Source of the DNA: JBBAEA01 sp041656175
GTDB lineage: Bacteria > Myxococcota_A > Bradymonadia > UBA4248
Direction of reading: 5' to 3'
Length of the DNA: 64,000 nucleotides
Assembly (NCBI GenBank): GCA_041656175.1
Contig: JBBAEA010000001.1
Coordinates: 35,691-99,690, forward strand
Position numbers and translations under genes: made by a program. The stretch's first letter is position 1, and the number at the start of each line of letters is the position of its first letter. Positions 25,665 to 33,759 of the stretch are shown here, piece by piece. The notes beneath the pieces were generated by a model. It saw only the letters and a list, made by a program, of their open reading frames with translations, did not search any database and was not told the DNA's origin.

Positions 25665-27029
25665 ATGATGACAAAAAAATATTTTGGAACAGATGGGATA
25701 CGTGGTTTAGCGAATCAGGGGTCACTCACTGTGGATCTTGCGCTGCAGTTGGGTAAAGCGCTAGCGCACTGTCTTCCCAAGCAGGGGCCTGCTTTTAAGG
25801 CGCTGATCGGTAAAGATCCCAGGCTTAGTGGCTATATGTTTGAAGCGGCTATTGCCGCAGGGGTTAACGCTATGGGTGGCGATGTCATGTTTACGGGTCC
25901 GCTTCCCACGCCCGCGATAGCGCACCTAACCTCGAACATGCGCTGTGACGCGGGCGTGGTGATAAGTGCCTCGCACAATCCTTACCACGATAACGGGCTC
26001 AAGATCTTTGGTGCTGACGGATTTAAACTCCCCGATGAACTTGAGCATTCGCTGGAACGCTATCTAGAGGAACCGTCATTGCTTGACGCCCAATTGTCGC
26101 CGCGAAAGATCGGACGATCGCGGCGAATTGACGATGCAGCGGGGCGCTATATTTCGTTTCTCAAAATGATTTTCCCGCGCGATTTGAGCTTACACGGCCT
26201 TAAGATTGTACTGGATTGCGCCAACGGCGCTGCGTACAAAATTGCCCCTACGGTGTTATGGGAGTTGGGGGCCGATATTATTGCGACTGGTGTTGAGCCT
26301 AATGGGTTTAATATTAATGACGGCGTTGGCGCCCTTCACCCCGAGCATTGCGCAGATTTGGTGCTAAAAACTGGCGCCGATCTTGGCATTAGCCTTGATG
26401 GAGATGCCGATAGACTTATCATGATCGATGAACGCGGCAACACGGTGGACGGCGACTTTGTCATGGCGATCCTGGCGAAGGAATTAAAAGACGCTGGACG
26501 CCTAAACAGTAACTGTCTTGTTACCACGTTGATGAGTAATTTGGGATTGCACCATGCGATGCGTGATCATGGCATTGAAACGATTCAAACAAAGGTGGGG
26601 GATCGTTACGTAGTCGAGGCGATGCGCGAGAAAAACCTCATCATTGGCGGCGAACAGAGTGGGCATATCGTCTTATTCGAGCACTCCACCACTGGCGACG
26701 GACTTGTCGCAGCTCTTAAAGTACTCGCCGTCATGCAGCGAAGCGGCCAGAAACTATCCCAACTTGCCAAAATTATGCGCCGCTTCCCTCAGTGCTTGAT
26801 TAACTTTAGGGTGGACTCAAAACCAGATTTCAGTTTGCTCGTAGAAAGCTCAAGTTTAATAGCAAGATTAGAGAAAAAATACGGAGAAGATGGGAGGATA
26901 CTCGTTAGATATTCGGGAACAGAGCCAAAGTGTCGCGTTATGATTGAAGGCAAGGATCAAGACGAAATACAGACTGACGCACAATGGGTGGCAGATACCA
27001 TTGCTAAAGAAATACTTGCTCTGTCATGA
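25665..27029 (+). CDS. glmM: Phosphoglucosamine mutase
   Basis: 454 residues, standard length. Start ATG 25665 (a second ATG follows at once) after AAGG. The N-terminal signature is KYFGTDGIRG. The phosphoserine loop is VISASHNPYHDNGLK (catalytic Ser103). The metal-binding loop is SLDGDADR near 242, the sugar loop GGEQSGH, and the C-terminal phosphate-binding loop RYSGTEPKCRVMIEG. It interconverts glucosamine-6-phosphate and glucosamine-1-phosphate for UDP-GlcNAc, hence peptidoglycan and LPS synthesis. No glmS or glmU is near; rex lies 150 bp downstream. Confidence 0.96.
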   Translation: MMTKKYFGTDGIRGLANQGSLTVDLALQLGKALAHCLPKQGPAFKALIGKDPRLSGYMFEAAIAAGVNAMGGDVMFTGPLPTPAIAHLTSNMRCDAGVVISASHNPYHDNGLKIFGADGFKLPDELEHSLERYLEEPSLLDAQLSPRKIGRSRRIDDAAGRYISFLKMIFPRDLSLHGLKIVLDCANGAAYKIAPTVLWELGADIIATGVEPNGFNINDGVGALHPEHCADLVLKTGADLGISLDGDADRLIMIDERGNTVDGDFVMAILAKELKDAGRLNSNCLVTTLMSNLGLHHAMRDHGIETIQTKVGDRYVVEAMREKNLIIGGEQSGHIVLFEHSTTGDGLVAALKVLAVMQRSGQKLSQLAKIMRRFPQCLINFRVDSKPDFSLLVESSSLIARLEKKYGEDGRILVRYSGTEPKCRVMIEGKDQDEIQTDAQWVADTIAKEILALS

Positions 27030-27113
27030 AGTGTACAAGCAGATAAACGACGTCGAATCATGGCTAATTTTTAAGGTTTTCGTGTATTTACGCCGAAAAA
27101 AGCTGTTTCTAGC

Positions 27114-27143
27114 TTGACCAAATAGCGCTGAATGGCGTACAAT
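27114..27143 (+). promoter_or_regulatory. Candidate sigma-70 promoter for rex
   Basis: TTGACC (27114-27119) and TACAAT (27138-27143) are separated by 18 bp and lie 37 bp upstream of the rex ATG. The match to -35/-10 consensus is good and the position fits. Rex often represses its own gene, but I do not see a clear Rex operator. Confidence 0.55.
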
Positions 27144-27179
27144 TTGGCTAGGATTAGCAGCGAGGGGGTATAAAAAACA

Positions 27180-27812
27180 ATGAAAACGGAAATTCCAGAG
27201 CCAGCACTACTAAGAGTCCCATTATACATTCAAGCGCTAAAGCAGATCAAAGCGAGTGCGCCAAATATGAAGACGGTGTCTGCTACGGTGCTTACCGAGA
27301 AGCTACAGCTCAACGCTTCCCAAGTACGAAAAGATCTGTCATACGCGGGATTGCTGGGTAAGCCGCGCGTAGGTTATGCGATAGACGAACTTATCGACGC
27401 ACTTGAGCGCTTGGTTGGCTGGGATATGATACGTTATGCGTTTTTGGCTGGCGCTGGGCATTTGGCGGCGGCACTTTTAGCGCACGAAAAGATTGTCTCT
27501 CACGGTGTAAGAATCGTCGCTGCATTCGACAACGATCCGAATAAAATTGGGAAAAAGTTTGCCAGTGTCGATACTTATGCGATAGACATGCTTCCCTCTA
27601 TGGCGCAGTCGATGAAAATTGATATTGGCATTATCGCCGTTCCCCACCAAGCAGCGCAAGATGTTGCAGATCTCATGGTAAGTGGTGGCATACGCGGGAT
27701 CTGGAACTTTGCGCCTATTCGCCTTAATGTTCGCGACGATATTTTAGTGCAAAACGAAGACATTTTTTCTTCGGTTGTTTTGCTTTCCCAGCGTATACTT
27801 CCGCGTTCGTAG
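27180..27812 (+). CDS. rex: Redox-sensing transcriptional repressor Rex
   Basis: 210 residues, typical length. The N-terminal winged helix (about 12-75) contains KLQLNASQVRKDLSYAGLLG, then KPRVGYAIDEL, the hallmark of Rex DNA binding. The Rossmann domain starts AFLAGAGHLAAALLAHE (G-x-G near residue 90), followed by IVAAFDNDPNKIG with the Asp that selects NAD(H), and ends with a domain-swapping helix. Rex represses fermentation and anaerobic-respiration genes until the NADH/NAD ratio rises. Its presence, with a Crp/Fnr protein next to it, implies respiratory flexibility. Confidence 0.95.
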   Translation: MKTEIPEPALLRVPLYIQALKQIKASAPNMKTVSATVLTEKLQLNASQVRKDLSYAGLLGKPRVGYAIDELIDALERLVGWDMIRYAFLAGAGHLAAALLAHEKIVSHGVRIVAAFDNDPNKIGKKFASVDTYAIDMLPSMAQSMKIDIGIIAVPHQAAQDVADLMVSGGIRGIWNFAPIRLNVRDDILVQNEDIFSSVVLLSQRILPRS

Positions 27813-27957
27813 TGCATTTGCTTGCTCGAAATTTTTCGCCGCAGCCTTTGGGGTGAGCTATCTACTTGCGGGTTTTAAGCGTTTTGGGTTGACTGCAGTT
27901 CTGGCAAAATGAAACTGGCTCTGAACGTCGCGGTTTTTATTTTTATGCGCAGCTTAG

Positions 27958-28629
27958 TTATTGCTCTTTAAACGCGAATAGCTCAAAGCGATTTTTTTCA
28001 AAACGTAGTAGCCCCTCGTTTTGTAGTTTGGCCAAAACGTTTGAGAGCGCGCTGCGGTCGACGCCAAGGTAGTCGGCTAGGGCTTGGCGATTAAAGGGGA
28101 GCTCGAAGCTGGAGCTTTGTGCCGTTCTTGCGTAGAAGCTGAGGTAGGTAAGTAGTTTTTCGCGCGTGCTACGCTGGCTTAAGATCGAGGTCTTTTCTAT
28201 GCATTGGCGGTTTTTAAGCGCCATGACCGAAACGAGTTGACGCAGCATGCATGCGTTGTAGCTGCAGCAATCAATGCGGCCATCGAGTAGGCGAAGGACG
28301 TCCAAAATCATGATGAGGCTATCGCTTTGGGCTCGAACGCTAATGCTTGAGGGCAAGGCGCTGCAAGCTAAGGATTCCGCAAAAACCGCCCCAACGTGTA
28401 GTTCCGATATAATATGGCGGTTCCCCCAATAATCGATTTGTTCGATAAAGGCAAATCCCTCCAAAATAATACCTACCCAACTGATTTTATCGCCAGTGGA
28501 AATAATATTTTGTCCCTTGGCGAAGCTTTTGGTGCTAGCGCAAAGGCAGCGTAGGGCTACCAGCACGTCTTTGATTTGCATGCCGCGGAATAGGGGTGTG
28601 TCGATTATGGTTTTGAGGTGCTTATCCAT
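27958..28629 (-). CDS. Crp/Fnr-family transcriptional regulator
   Basis: 223 residues. Residues about 10-115 form a cyclic-nucleotide-binding beta-roll (FAKGQNIISTGDKISWVGII, then LEGFAFIEQ). Then comes the dimer helix and a Crp-type winged helix (about 165-215) with LPFNRQALADYLGVDRSALS, then NVLAKLQNEGLL. The beta-roll lacks the canonical cAMP phosphate-binding Arg-Ser, and there is no N-terminal Fnr cysteine cluster. A Cys-Cys pair near 125 and scattered cysteines are present. The ligand is therefore not cAMP by motif; haem- or redox-responsive relatives (DNR/HcpR-like) are possible. Confidence 0.85.
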   Translation of the reverse strand: MDKHLKTIIDTPLFRGMQIKDVLVALRCLCASTKSFAKGQNIISTGDKISWVGIILEGFAFIEQIDYWGNRHIISELHVGAVFAESLACSALPSSISVRAQSDSLIMILDVLRLLDGRIDCCSYNACMLRQLVSVMALKNRQCIEKTSILSQRSTREKLLTYLSFYARTAQSSSFELPFNRQALADYLGVDRSALSNVLAKLQNEGLLRFEKNRFELFAFKEQ

Positions 28630-28821
28630 CTAATGTGTGAGCTCAGGTTGAAGAGTTGCGATTTTGATATGTAAGCGTGTAACTGCGCGATCTAGCGCGA
28701 AAGTGTGACTCATGAAGTTTTTTGCCTAGCGCTTTTGTAAAGTCGTTGTAGAAAGCAGTCCCTACTCATTATGGCGCCAAGGACTGTGGTTTTCGGGCGC
28801 GCGAAGCGTGGCGAGCGCGCT

Positions 28822-28970
28822 GGGGGGTAGCGCGGGATCGCCTCCGTAAAATGCGTAATGAACGCATATTGTGCGGTGGATGCGCGACTAGCAAATACAC
28901 CGCACAATATTTTGCGTTCATTATCGCATTTTAGGAGGAAGCCCGCGCGTAGGGGGGCGTTTAGCCCCCC
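28822..28970 (+). repeat. HP palindromic element, copy 5
   Basis: Feet GGGGTAGCGCGGGATCGCC and GGAAGCCCGCGCGTAGGGG. The stem has TAAAATGCG against CGCATTTTA, AATGAACGCA against TGCGTTCATT, and ATTGTGCGGTG against CACCGCACAAT. The loop GATGCGCGACTAGCAAATA is identical to that of copy 4 (in reverse). The innermost pairs GTGCGGTG/CACCGCAC are GTGCGCTG/CAGCGCAC in copy 4, a compensated change. It ends with hairpin GGGGGGC-GTTTA-GCCCCCC. It lies between the divergent Crp/Fnr and RNase G genes; the rest of that gap (28630-28821, 28971-29119) is unremarkable. Confidence 0.88.
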
Positions 28971-29119
28971 AGCAAAGGAGTGTTAAAATAAAGTTTATTT
29001 TGCGAACATGGTGTTGGATAGTGCGAAAAAGTCATCTTGCGTGACAATTTGCGTCCATATCTTTATATTGCGATTGCGGTATTGGGGCAAGTCCCACCGT
29101 GAACTGTGGAGACCGAGTT

Positions 29120-30646
29120 ATGTCGAATATTTTGCTGATGAATCGTTGCTCGCATGAGATGCGCGTGGCGCTGGTTGAGGGTGGGAGCATTGCGGAGTTT
29201 TTTGTGGAGCGCAATGTGGAGCGGGGGAGTGCGGGTAACATTTACAAGGGCAAGGTGATTCGGGTGCTGCCGGGGATGCAGGCGGCGTTTGTGGATATTG
29301 GGCAGGAGAAGGCGGCTTTTCTGTACGTGACGGATGTGTATAATAAGCATGAGGCGTACATGCAGGAGGTGGATGCGGATGCGATTGATGATCCGGAGAT
29401 TCCGCAGTCGAGGGGGATGCATCGGCCTATTGGGGCGATTGAGGAGCATTTGCATGCGGGGCAATCGATTCTCGTGCAGGTGTCGAAGGAGGCCATAGGC
29501 AGTAAGGGCGCGCGGGTGACGAGTCATATTTCGCTGCCGGGGCGTTTTTTGGTGCATATGCCGACCTTTGATCATTGTGGGGTTAGTCGGCGGATTCAGG
29601 GGGAGGGCGAGCGGGCGCGTTTGCGGGATCTGGTTAACGAGAGGCGTAAGGCGGGGACGGGAATTATTGTGCGTACGGCGAGTGAGGGGGCGAGTGAGCA
29701 GCAGATTGATGATGATTTTGAGTATTTAACGAATTTGTGGCGCAATATTATGGAGGGTTTTGAGACGAAACCGGCGCCGTCTCAGCTGTATGAGGAGCTG
29801 GATTTGCCGCTGCGCGCGATTCGGGACCTGTTGACGGACGGGGTCGAGGCGTTGGTGGTGGATTCGAAAGAAGATTTTGAGCGAATTAGCGAGTTTATTG
29901 AGAATTTTATGCCGAGTTATGCTTCGGCGCTGCGCTTGTATAATGACGCAGAGCCGATTTTTGATGCATACGGGATAGAACTCGAGGTTTCGCGGGCGTT
30001 GGCGCGAAAGGTTTGGCTGCGAAGCGGTGGTTACCTTGTGTTTGACACGGCAGAGGCGCTAACGGCGATTGATGTGAACACGGGGAAGTTTGTTGGCAAG
30101 CATACGCTTGAAGAGACCATTTTGCAGATTAACCTCGAGGCAGTCAAAGAGATTGCTTACCAACTTAGGTTACGCAACATCGGCGGAATTGTGATTATTG
30201 ACTTTATCGATATGGAACGCAGCGTCAATAGAGATAAGGTTTTTGCGGCGCTGGAGGAAGCGCTTGCCACGGATAAGGCAAAGACTCATGTGCTTAAAAT
30301 CAGCGAGTTTGGCCTAGTCGAAATGACGCGAAAGCGAGTGCGCGAGAGTTTGATCCAGACTGTTTGCGAGCCTTGTTTTTATTGCGAAGCTAAGGGATAT
30401 ATTAAGAGTAGGCAGAGTGTGGGCTTTGAAATTTTGCGCGAAATCCAAAGAGAGGTCATGATGGGTGCGATGGGGTGGATTAATGTTTATGCGCACCCAG
30501 AGGTTGCGCATTATCTTTATGATGATGAAAGAGAAGCTATAGAGGCTATGGAGAAGCGCTATGGCCTCAGCATTGAGATACGCGCAAACACGGGTTTGCA
30601 CCACGAACAATTTGAACTTGTCACGGGGAATGCGATGAGGCGATAA
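29120..30646 (+). CDS. rng: Ribonuclease G/E family endoribonuclease
   Basis: ATG 29120 follows GGAG; a GTG at 29099 is an alternative. 508 residues, the length of RNase G, without the long C-terminal scaffold of RNase E. The S1 domain (about 35-115) begins GNIYKGKVIRVLPGMQAAFV. The catalytic metal-binding aspartates lie in ALTAIDVNTGKFVGK and GGIVIIDFIDM. The Zn-link cysteines are in CEPCFYCEAKG. It processes rRNA ends and starts mRNA decay. A TTG-started kinase-like gene follows after 13 bp, probably in the same operon. Confidence 0.93.
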   Translation: MSNILLMNRCSHEMRVALVEGGSIAEFFVERNVERGSAGNIYKGKVIRVLPGMQAAFVDIGQEKAAFLYVTDVYNKHEAYMQEVDADAIDDPEIPQSRGMHRPIGAIEEHLHAGQSILVQVSKEAIGSKGARVTSHISLPGRFLVHMPTFDHCGVSRRIQGEGERARLRDLVNERRKAGTGIIVRTASEGASEQQIDDDFEYLTNLWRNIMEGFETKPAPSQLYEELDLPLRAIRDLLTDGVEALVVDSKEDFERISEFIENFMPSYASALRLYNDAEPIFDAYGIELEVSRALARKVWLRSGGYLVFDTAEALTAIDVNTGKFVGKHTLEETILQINLEAVKEIAYQLRLRNIGGIVIIDFIDMERSVNRDKVFAALEEALATDKAKTHVLKISEFGLVEMTRKRVRESLIQTVCEPCFYCEAKGYIKSRQSVGFEILREIQREVMMGAMGWINVYAHPEVAHYLYDDEREAIEAMEKRYGLSIEIRANTGLHHEQFELVTGNAMRR

Positions 30647-30659
30647 CGAGGGTTGAGCT

Positions 30660-33566
30660 TTGAGATGTAAACACTGTAATGGCGAATTACCAAGCGAGCG
30701 GAAGCTGGACTTGTGCCCGCATTGCGAGAGACGTGTGGAGTTGGCTTCCTACACCGCCGACCCCAAGCAGGGGCTTGAGCGCTTGGAGCGGGAGAAGCTA
30801 AATTTTCTTAAAAAATCGTCGACTATCTCAAAGTATGAAGCGGAGAACATCAAGCGTTTTGCTGTCCCAGAGCGTAGAGACGAAGTTGAATTTACGGATT
30901 CATTCGATTTTGGCGGTCCCACTGAATTTAGCGTGGCGCCTAGTTTTGGTGCTACTGACGTATTTAGCGAATTCAACGACTTTGCGCCAAGCTCTGATTT
31001 TGGCGCCAGCAGCGAGTTTGAGCATTCTACGCAATTTGGCCTTCCGCTTGCGGACTACCAAGATGGCGATGAAGTCGAGGATGGGGAGTCGTACGATTTT
31101 GGGGGCGCTACGATCTTGGAGCCGGGCTTAGGTCTTGGGCTTTTTGCAGAAGATCAAATTCAAGAAGAAAACGCGCAGTCCCATGAAGACGGCGAGAGCG
31201 ATCCAACGCAAACGGACTGGTATAGATTTAGTAAGCCCGCGGAGCTACTAAGCGAGGACGTCATCAAGGCGAGTTTGGGGCGAGGGAGTGTTGAGGCTAC
31301 GCCGAGCTCTAGCCAAGAGCAGCTGTCTCGGGATATGACGACGCAGGAGAAGCTACCGTGGGCTTTGGATCGCGCGAGTAAGGCACCCCAAAAAGCAGAG
31401 TCACAACGTTTTTCGGGAGCAAAAATTTTGCGTCCCGTCAAAATTGTTCCTCGAAGCCAGCGTGCAGCCAAAGACCTTGTACAAAAAGACCTTGTACAAA
31501 AAGACCTTGTACAAAAAGACCTTGTACAAAAAGACCTTGTACAAAAAGACCTTGTACAAAAAGAGACTAAAACCGACGAGGCGATGCGGAACTCTTTGTC
31601 GGCACTTATCCCAGAGGCGAGCGTAGAAGAATACGATGCGAATTTCACGGCACTGCAGTTCAAAGTCGCTAAAACTGCTGAGCGCGAGCCTGTGCGGCAA
31701 GAACTAGACGATACTGCCAAGCTGCGAAATAGCTCTCTTTCCGACATCGTAAGCGTAACAGAGCCGGATTTACTGAAGGAGGGAGCCGATGGATTTAGGG
31801 CGAGCGTTCTAGAAATTGATGAAGCAGATTTGCAGGAAGTAGACGCTAGCGACGAATTTACGCACAGCAGCGAAGCCGAAATTGAACAGCTCTCCGAACT
31901 CAAAACACTCCTACCTGATTCTCCGGATTTCTCTGCCTCACTCTCTGATCTCAAAACCTTGCTCCCCGATTCCGCCCAACCGCAACTCGCGCTGGAGCTG
32001 CCATACTCACCGCGCAAGGAATTAGTGCGTGTATCCGCGGCAGAGAGCGAGTTTTCTTTACAAAATGACGACGCCGAAGCTGAAGAAAGTTCAGGTATTG
32101 AAATTCTCCCACAAGTTGAAGAAAAGCTACGTGCTAACCTAACTCCCTTCCTTTGGCTTGGGATCTTTGCCCTGTTATTTTTAGCATCCTTACTACTTCT
32201 TTACTTCCTCGGCTATTTTGACGCCCGTCGCGGACATGCTCCCAAAAGCAAAGAAGGGCAGCGCGTCGAGGTTGAGCAGGAGGAGCCAGAATCAAGATTG
32301 CCGCGCGAGGATATTTATAATCTCGAACGCGCTACGCGCCGAGCGTCTGAATCCGCACACAGAGCCTTTGATTTTCAAGCGCATCTCTTGCCCACCCTCA
32401 TCAAAAAAGCGCAAGAGGCTCAAAACGCCGACGAGGCTATCTCGCACTGGGCCAATGCCCACGCGCTTTTCCCGCACTCTCTGCCCGCCATTCACGGTTT
32501 AGGCAATGCCCTCATTCAAGCCAAACGCTACCGCGAAGCGCGCGAGGCGCTACGGGCTTCGCAAGACGCCATCGCTTTTGACGAAGAGACCCAAGCCCTT
32601 GTCCTACGCGCTTTTCGCGAAGACCCCTATTTCATTTCGCCGCCAGAATACATCGACGACCTACGCTGGGATGTCATCGATCCCCTCGGCGGCGGTTCCA
32701 CTCTAACCTTCAAAATCCAAAATAAGGGCAAAATCATCGCAGCCCTCAAACCCCTCCAAACTCGCCGACAATCCAACTACCGCGCAGAAATTGCGGCGTG
32801 GCGCATCTGCGAATTGCTGCAATGCGACTTTAAAGTTCCGTATAACAAAGAAGTTCGCGTTGAAAAATCCGTCTTTTTGACCATGTATTCACGCTCCACC
32901 TCCAGCCGAAAAGATAGCTATACCCCGCAATTGGTCGATTTAATCTGGACGCGCCACGATGGCAAGGAATACTTACACGCCACCTTAAAAGAGTGGATCG
33001 AGGACTTTACACGCTTCCCCATCGAATATACTTCGCTTTGGAAGCCATGGCTTGCACAAAATTCAGCGCCCGCTCCAAGCGAACTTAAAAATTCACTCGC
33101 CCCTATTCAAGAGCGCAGCCGAATTAATCGCCTTTACGACAAAATCCTCGCCGCCGCCCCCGATCTCGATACCCAAGGCTTAGCAGCCCAAATCGCACAA
33201 GTACTCATCTTTGACTACCTCACGGGCAACTGGGATCGCTTTAGCGGAGTGGAGGATTGGTGGGGCGTCAACTGCCAATTTGCCAAAAACAAAATTGTTT
33301 CAATCGACAATGGCGCCGCTTTCCAGCCATATTCAAACAAAAAGGTTCTGGAGCGTTTTCTACTCGCTCAAAAGTACGGCCGGCGCTTTATTCGCGACCT
33401 TCACGCTTTGGACAAAGACGAGACCTTGGCTTTGCTTTTCCCCGATGCAGATTCACGTGAACTGCGCAGTTATGAACAATTTTGGCGTCAGCGCAGCGCG
33501 CTTTTGGCGCATGTTGACTCGCTGGTCGAGCAATACGGCGCCGAAAACGTTTACGCCTTCCCCTAA
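30660..33566 (+). CDS. Zinc-ribbon/transmembrane protein with C-terminal FAM20/HipA-like kinase domain
   Basis: 968 residues from a TTG with GAGGG upstream. Order: a zinc ribbon (C3, C6, C19, C22); a long acidic, phenylalanine-rich disordered region; six identical V-Q-K-D-L repeats (about 272-301); an L-K-T-L-L-P-D-S duplication near 420-440; a membrane helix (about 494-518, FLWLGIFALLFLASLLLLYF); a TPR-like helical pair; and a kinase-like domain from about 660. There AALKP supplies a candidate ATP-binding Lys, YRAEIAAWRICELL the Glu, FDYLTGNWDRFSG the catalytic loop and SIDNGAAF the metal-binding Asp. This order matches FAM20/HipA/PI-kinase-like folds. The kinase would lie outside the inner membrane if the zinc ribbon is cytosolic. 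Confidence 0.65.
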   Translation: MRCKHCNGELPSERKLDLCPHCERRVELASYTADPKQGLERLEREKLNFLKKSSTISKYEAENIKRFAVPERRDEVEFTDSFDFGGPTEFSVAPSFGATDVFSEFNDFAPSSDFGASSEFEHSTQFGLPLADYQDGDEVEDGESYDFGGATILEPGLGLGLFAEDQIQEENAQSHEDGESDPTQTDWYRFSKPAELLSEDVIKASLGRGSVEATPSSSQEQLSRDMTTQEKLPWALDRASKAPQKAESQRFSGAKILRPVKIVPRSQRAAKDLVQKDLVQKDLVQKDLVQKDLVQKDLVQKETKTDEAMRNSLSALIPEASVEEYDANFTALQFKVAKTAEREPVRQELDDTAKLRNSSLSDIVSVTEPDLLKEGADGFRASVLEIDEADLQEVDASDEFTHSSEAEIEQLSELKTLLPDSPDFSASLSDLKTLLPDSAQPQLALELPYSPRKELVRVSAAESEFSLQNDDAEAEESSGIEILPQVEEKLRANLTPFLWLGIFALLFLASLLLLYFLGYFDARRGHAPKSKEGQRVEVEQEEPESRLPREDIYNLERATRRASESAHRAFDFQAHLLPTLIKKAQEAQNADEAISHWANAHALFPHSLPAIHGLGNALIQAKRYREAREALRASQDAIAFDEETQALVLRAFREDPYFISPPEYIDDLRWDVIDPLGGGSTLTFKIQNKGKIIAALKPLQTRRQSNYRAEIAAWRICELLQCDFKVPYNKEVRVEKSVFLTMYSRSTSSRKDSYTPQLVDLIWTRHDGKEYLHATLKEWIEDFTRFPIEYTSLWKPWLAQNSAPAPSELKNSLAPIQERSRINRLYDKILAAAPDLDTQGLAAQIAQVLIFDYLTGNWDRFSGVEDWWGVNCQFAKNKIVSIDNGAAFQPYSNKKVLERFLLAQKYGRRFIRDLHALDKDETLALLFPDADSRELRSYEQFWRQRSALLAHVDSLVEQYGAENVYAFP
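31473..31562 (+). repeat. Six perfect 15-bp tandem repeats inside the kinase-like gene
   Basis: The unit GACCTTGTACAAAAA is repeated six times without a mismatch and encodes D-L-V-Q-K each time. Perfect identity at synonymous sites indicates recent expansion by slippage or unequal recombination. Copy number may vary between strains without breaking the frame. Confidence 0.95.
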
Positions 33567-33617
33567 AGCCCAGAAAACATGATGAATTCAAGCCATAAAG
33601 ATTTCTTTTTTGGGGTA

Positions 33618-33759
33618 GGGGGAAGTTTCCCCCTCGCGCGGGCTTCCCACAAAATCCGCTTAGCGCCGCGTTATTTTATGCGTCGTTCTCGCTTTACGCT
33701 CGACCACCGCATAAAATGCGGCGCTATGCGTCTTTTGCGCGTGATCCCGCGCTACCCCC
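33618..33759 (-). repeat. HP palindromic element, copy 6
   Basis: Reverse orientation. GGGGGAA-GT-TTCCCCC (33618-33633), CGCGCGGGCTTCCC, then stem AGCGCCGC against GCGGCGCT and ATTTTATGCG against CGCATAAAAT, with loop TCGTTCTCGCTTTACGCTCG. The right foot is GATCCCGCGCTACCCCC (to 33759). It starts about 50 bp after the kinase-like gene and overlaps the predicted start of the lipoprotein gene. Confidence 0.85.

Noticed and set aside
31473..31562. Possible CRISPR-like array
   Set aside because: The six 15-bp units are contiguous without spacers and are in frame within a gene.
31160..32017. Minus-strand open frame (285 codons) opposite the kinase-like gene
   Set aside because: Ser-rich translation of an acidic coding strand; no recognisable domain and no ribosome site.
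33579..33725. Extended N-terminus of the lipoprotein gene from 33579
   Set aside because: It would translate the whole HP palindrome and bury the signal peptide 90 residues inside the protein.
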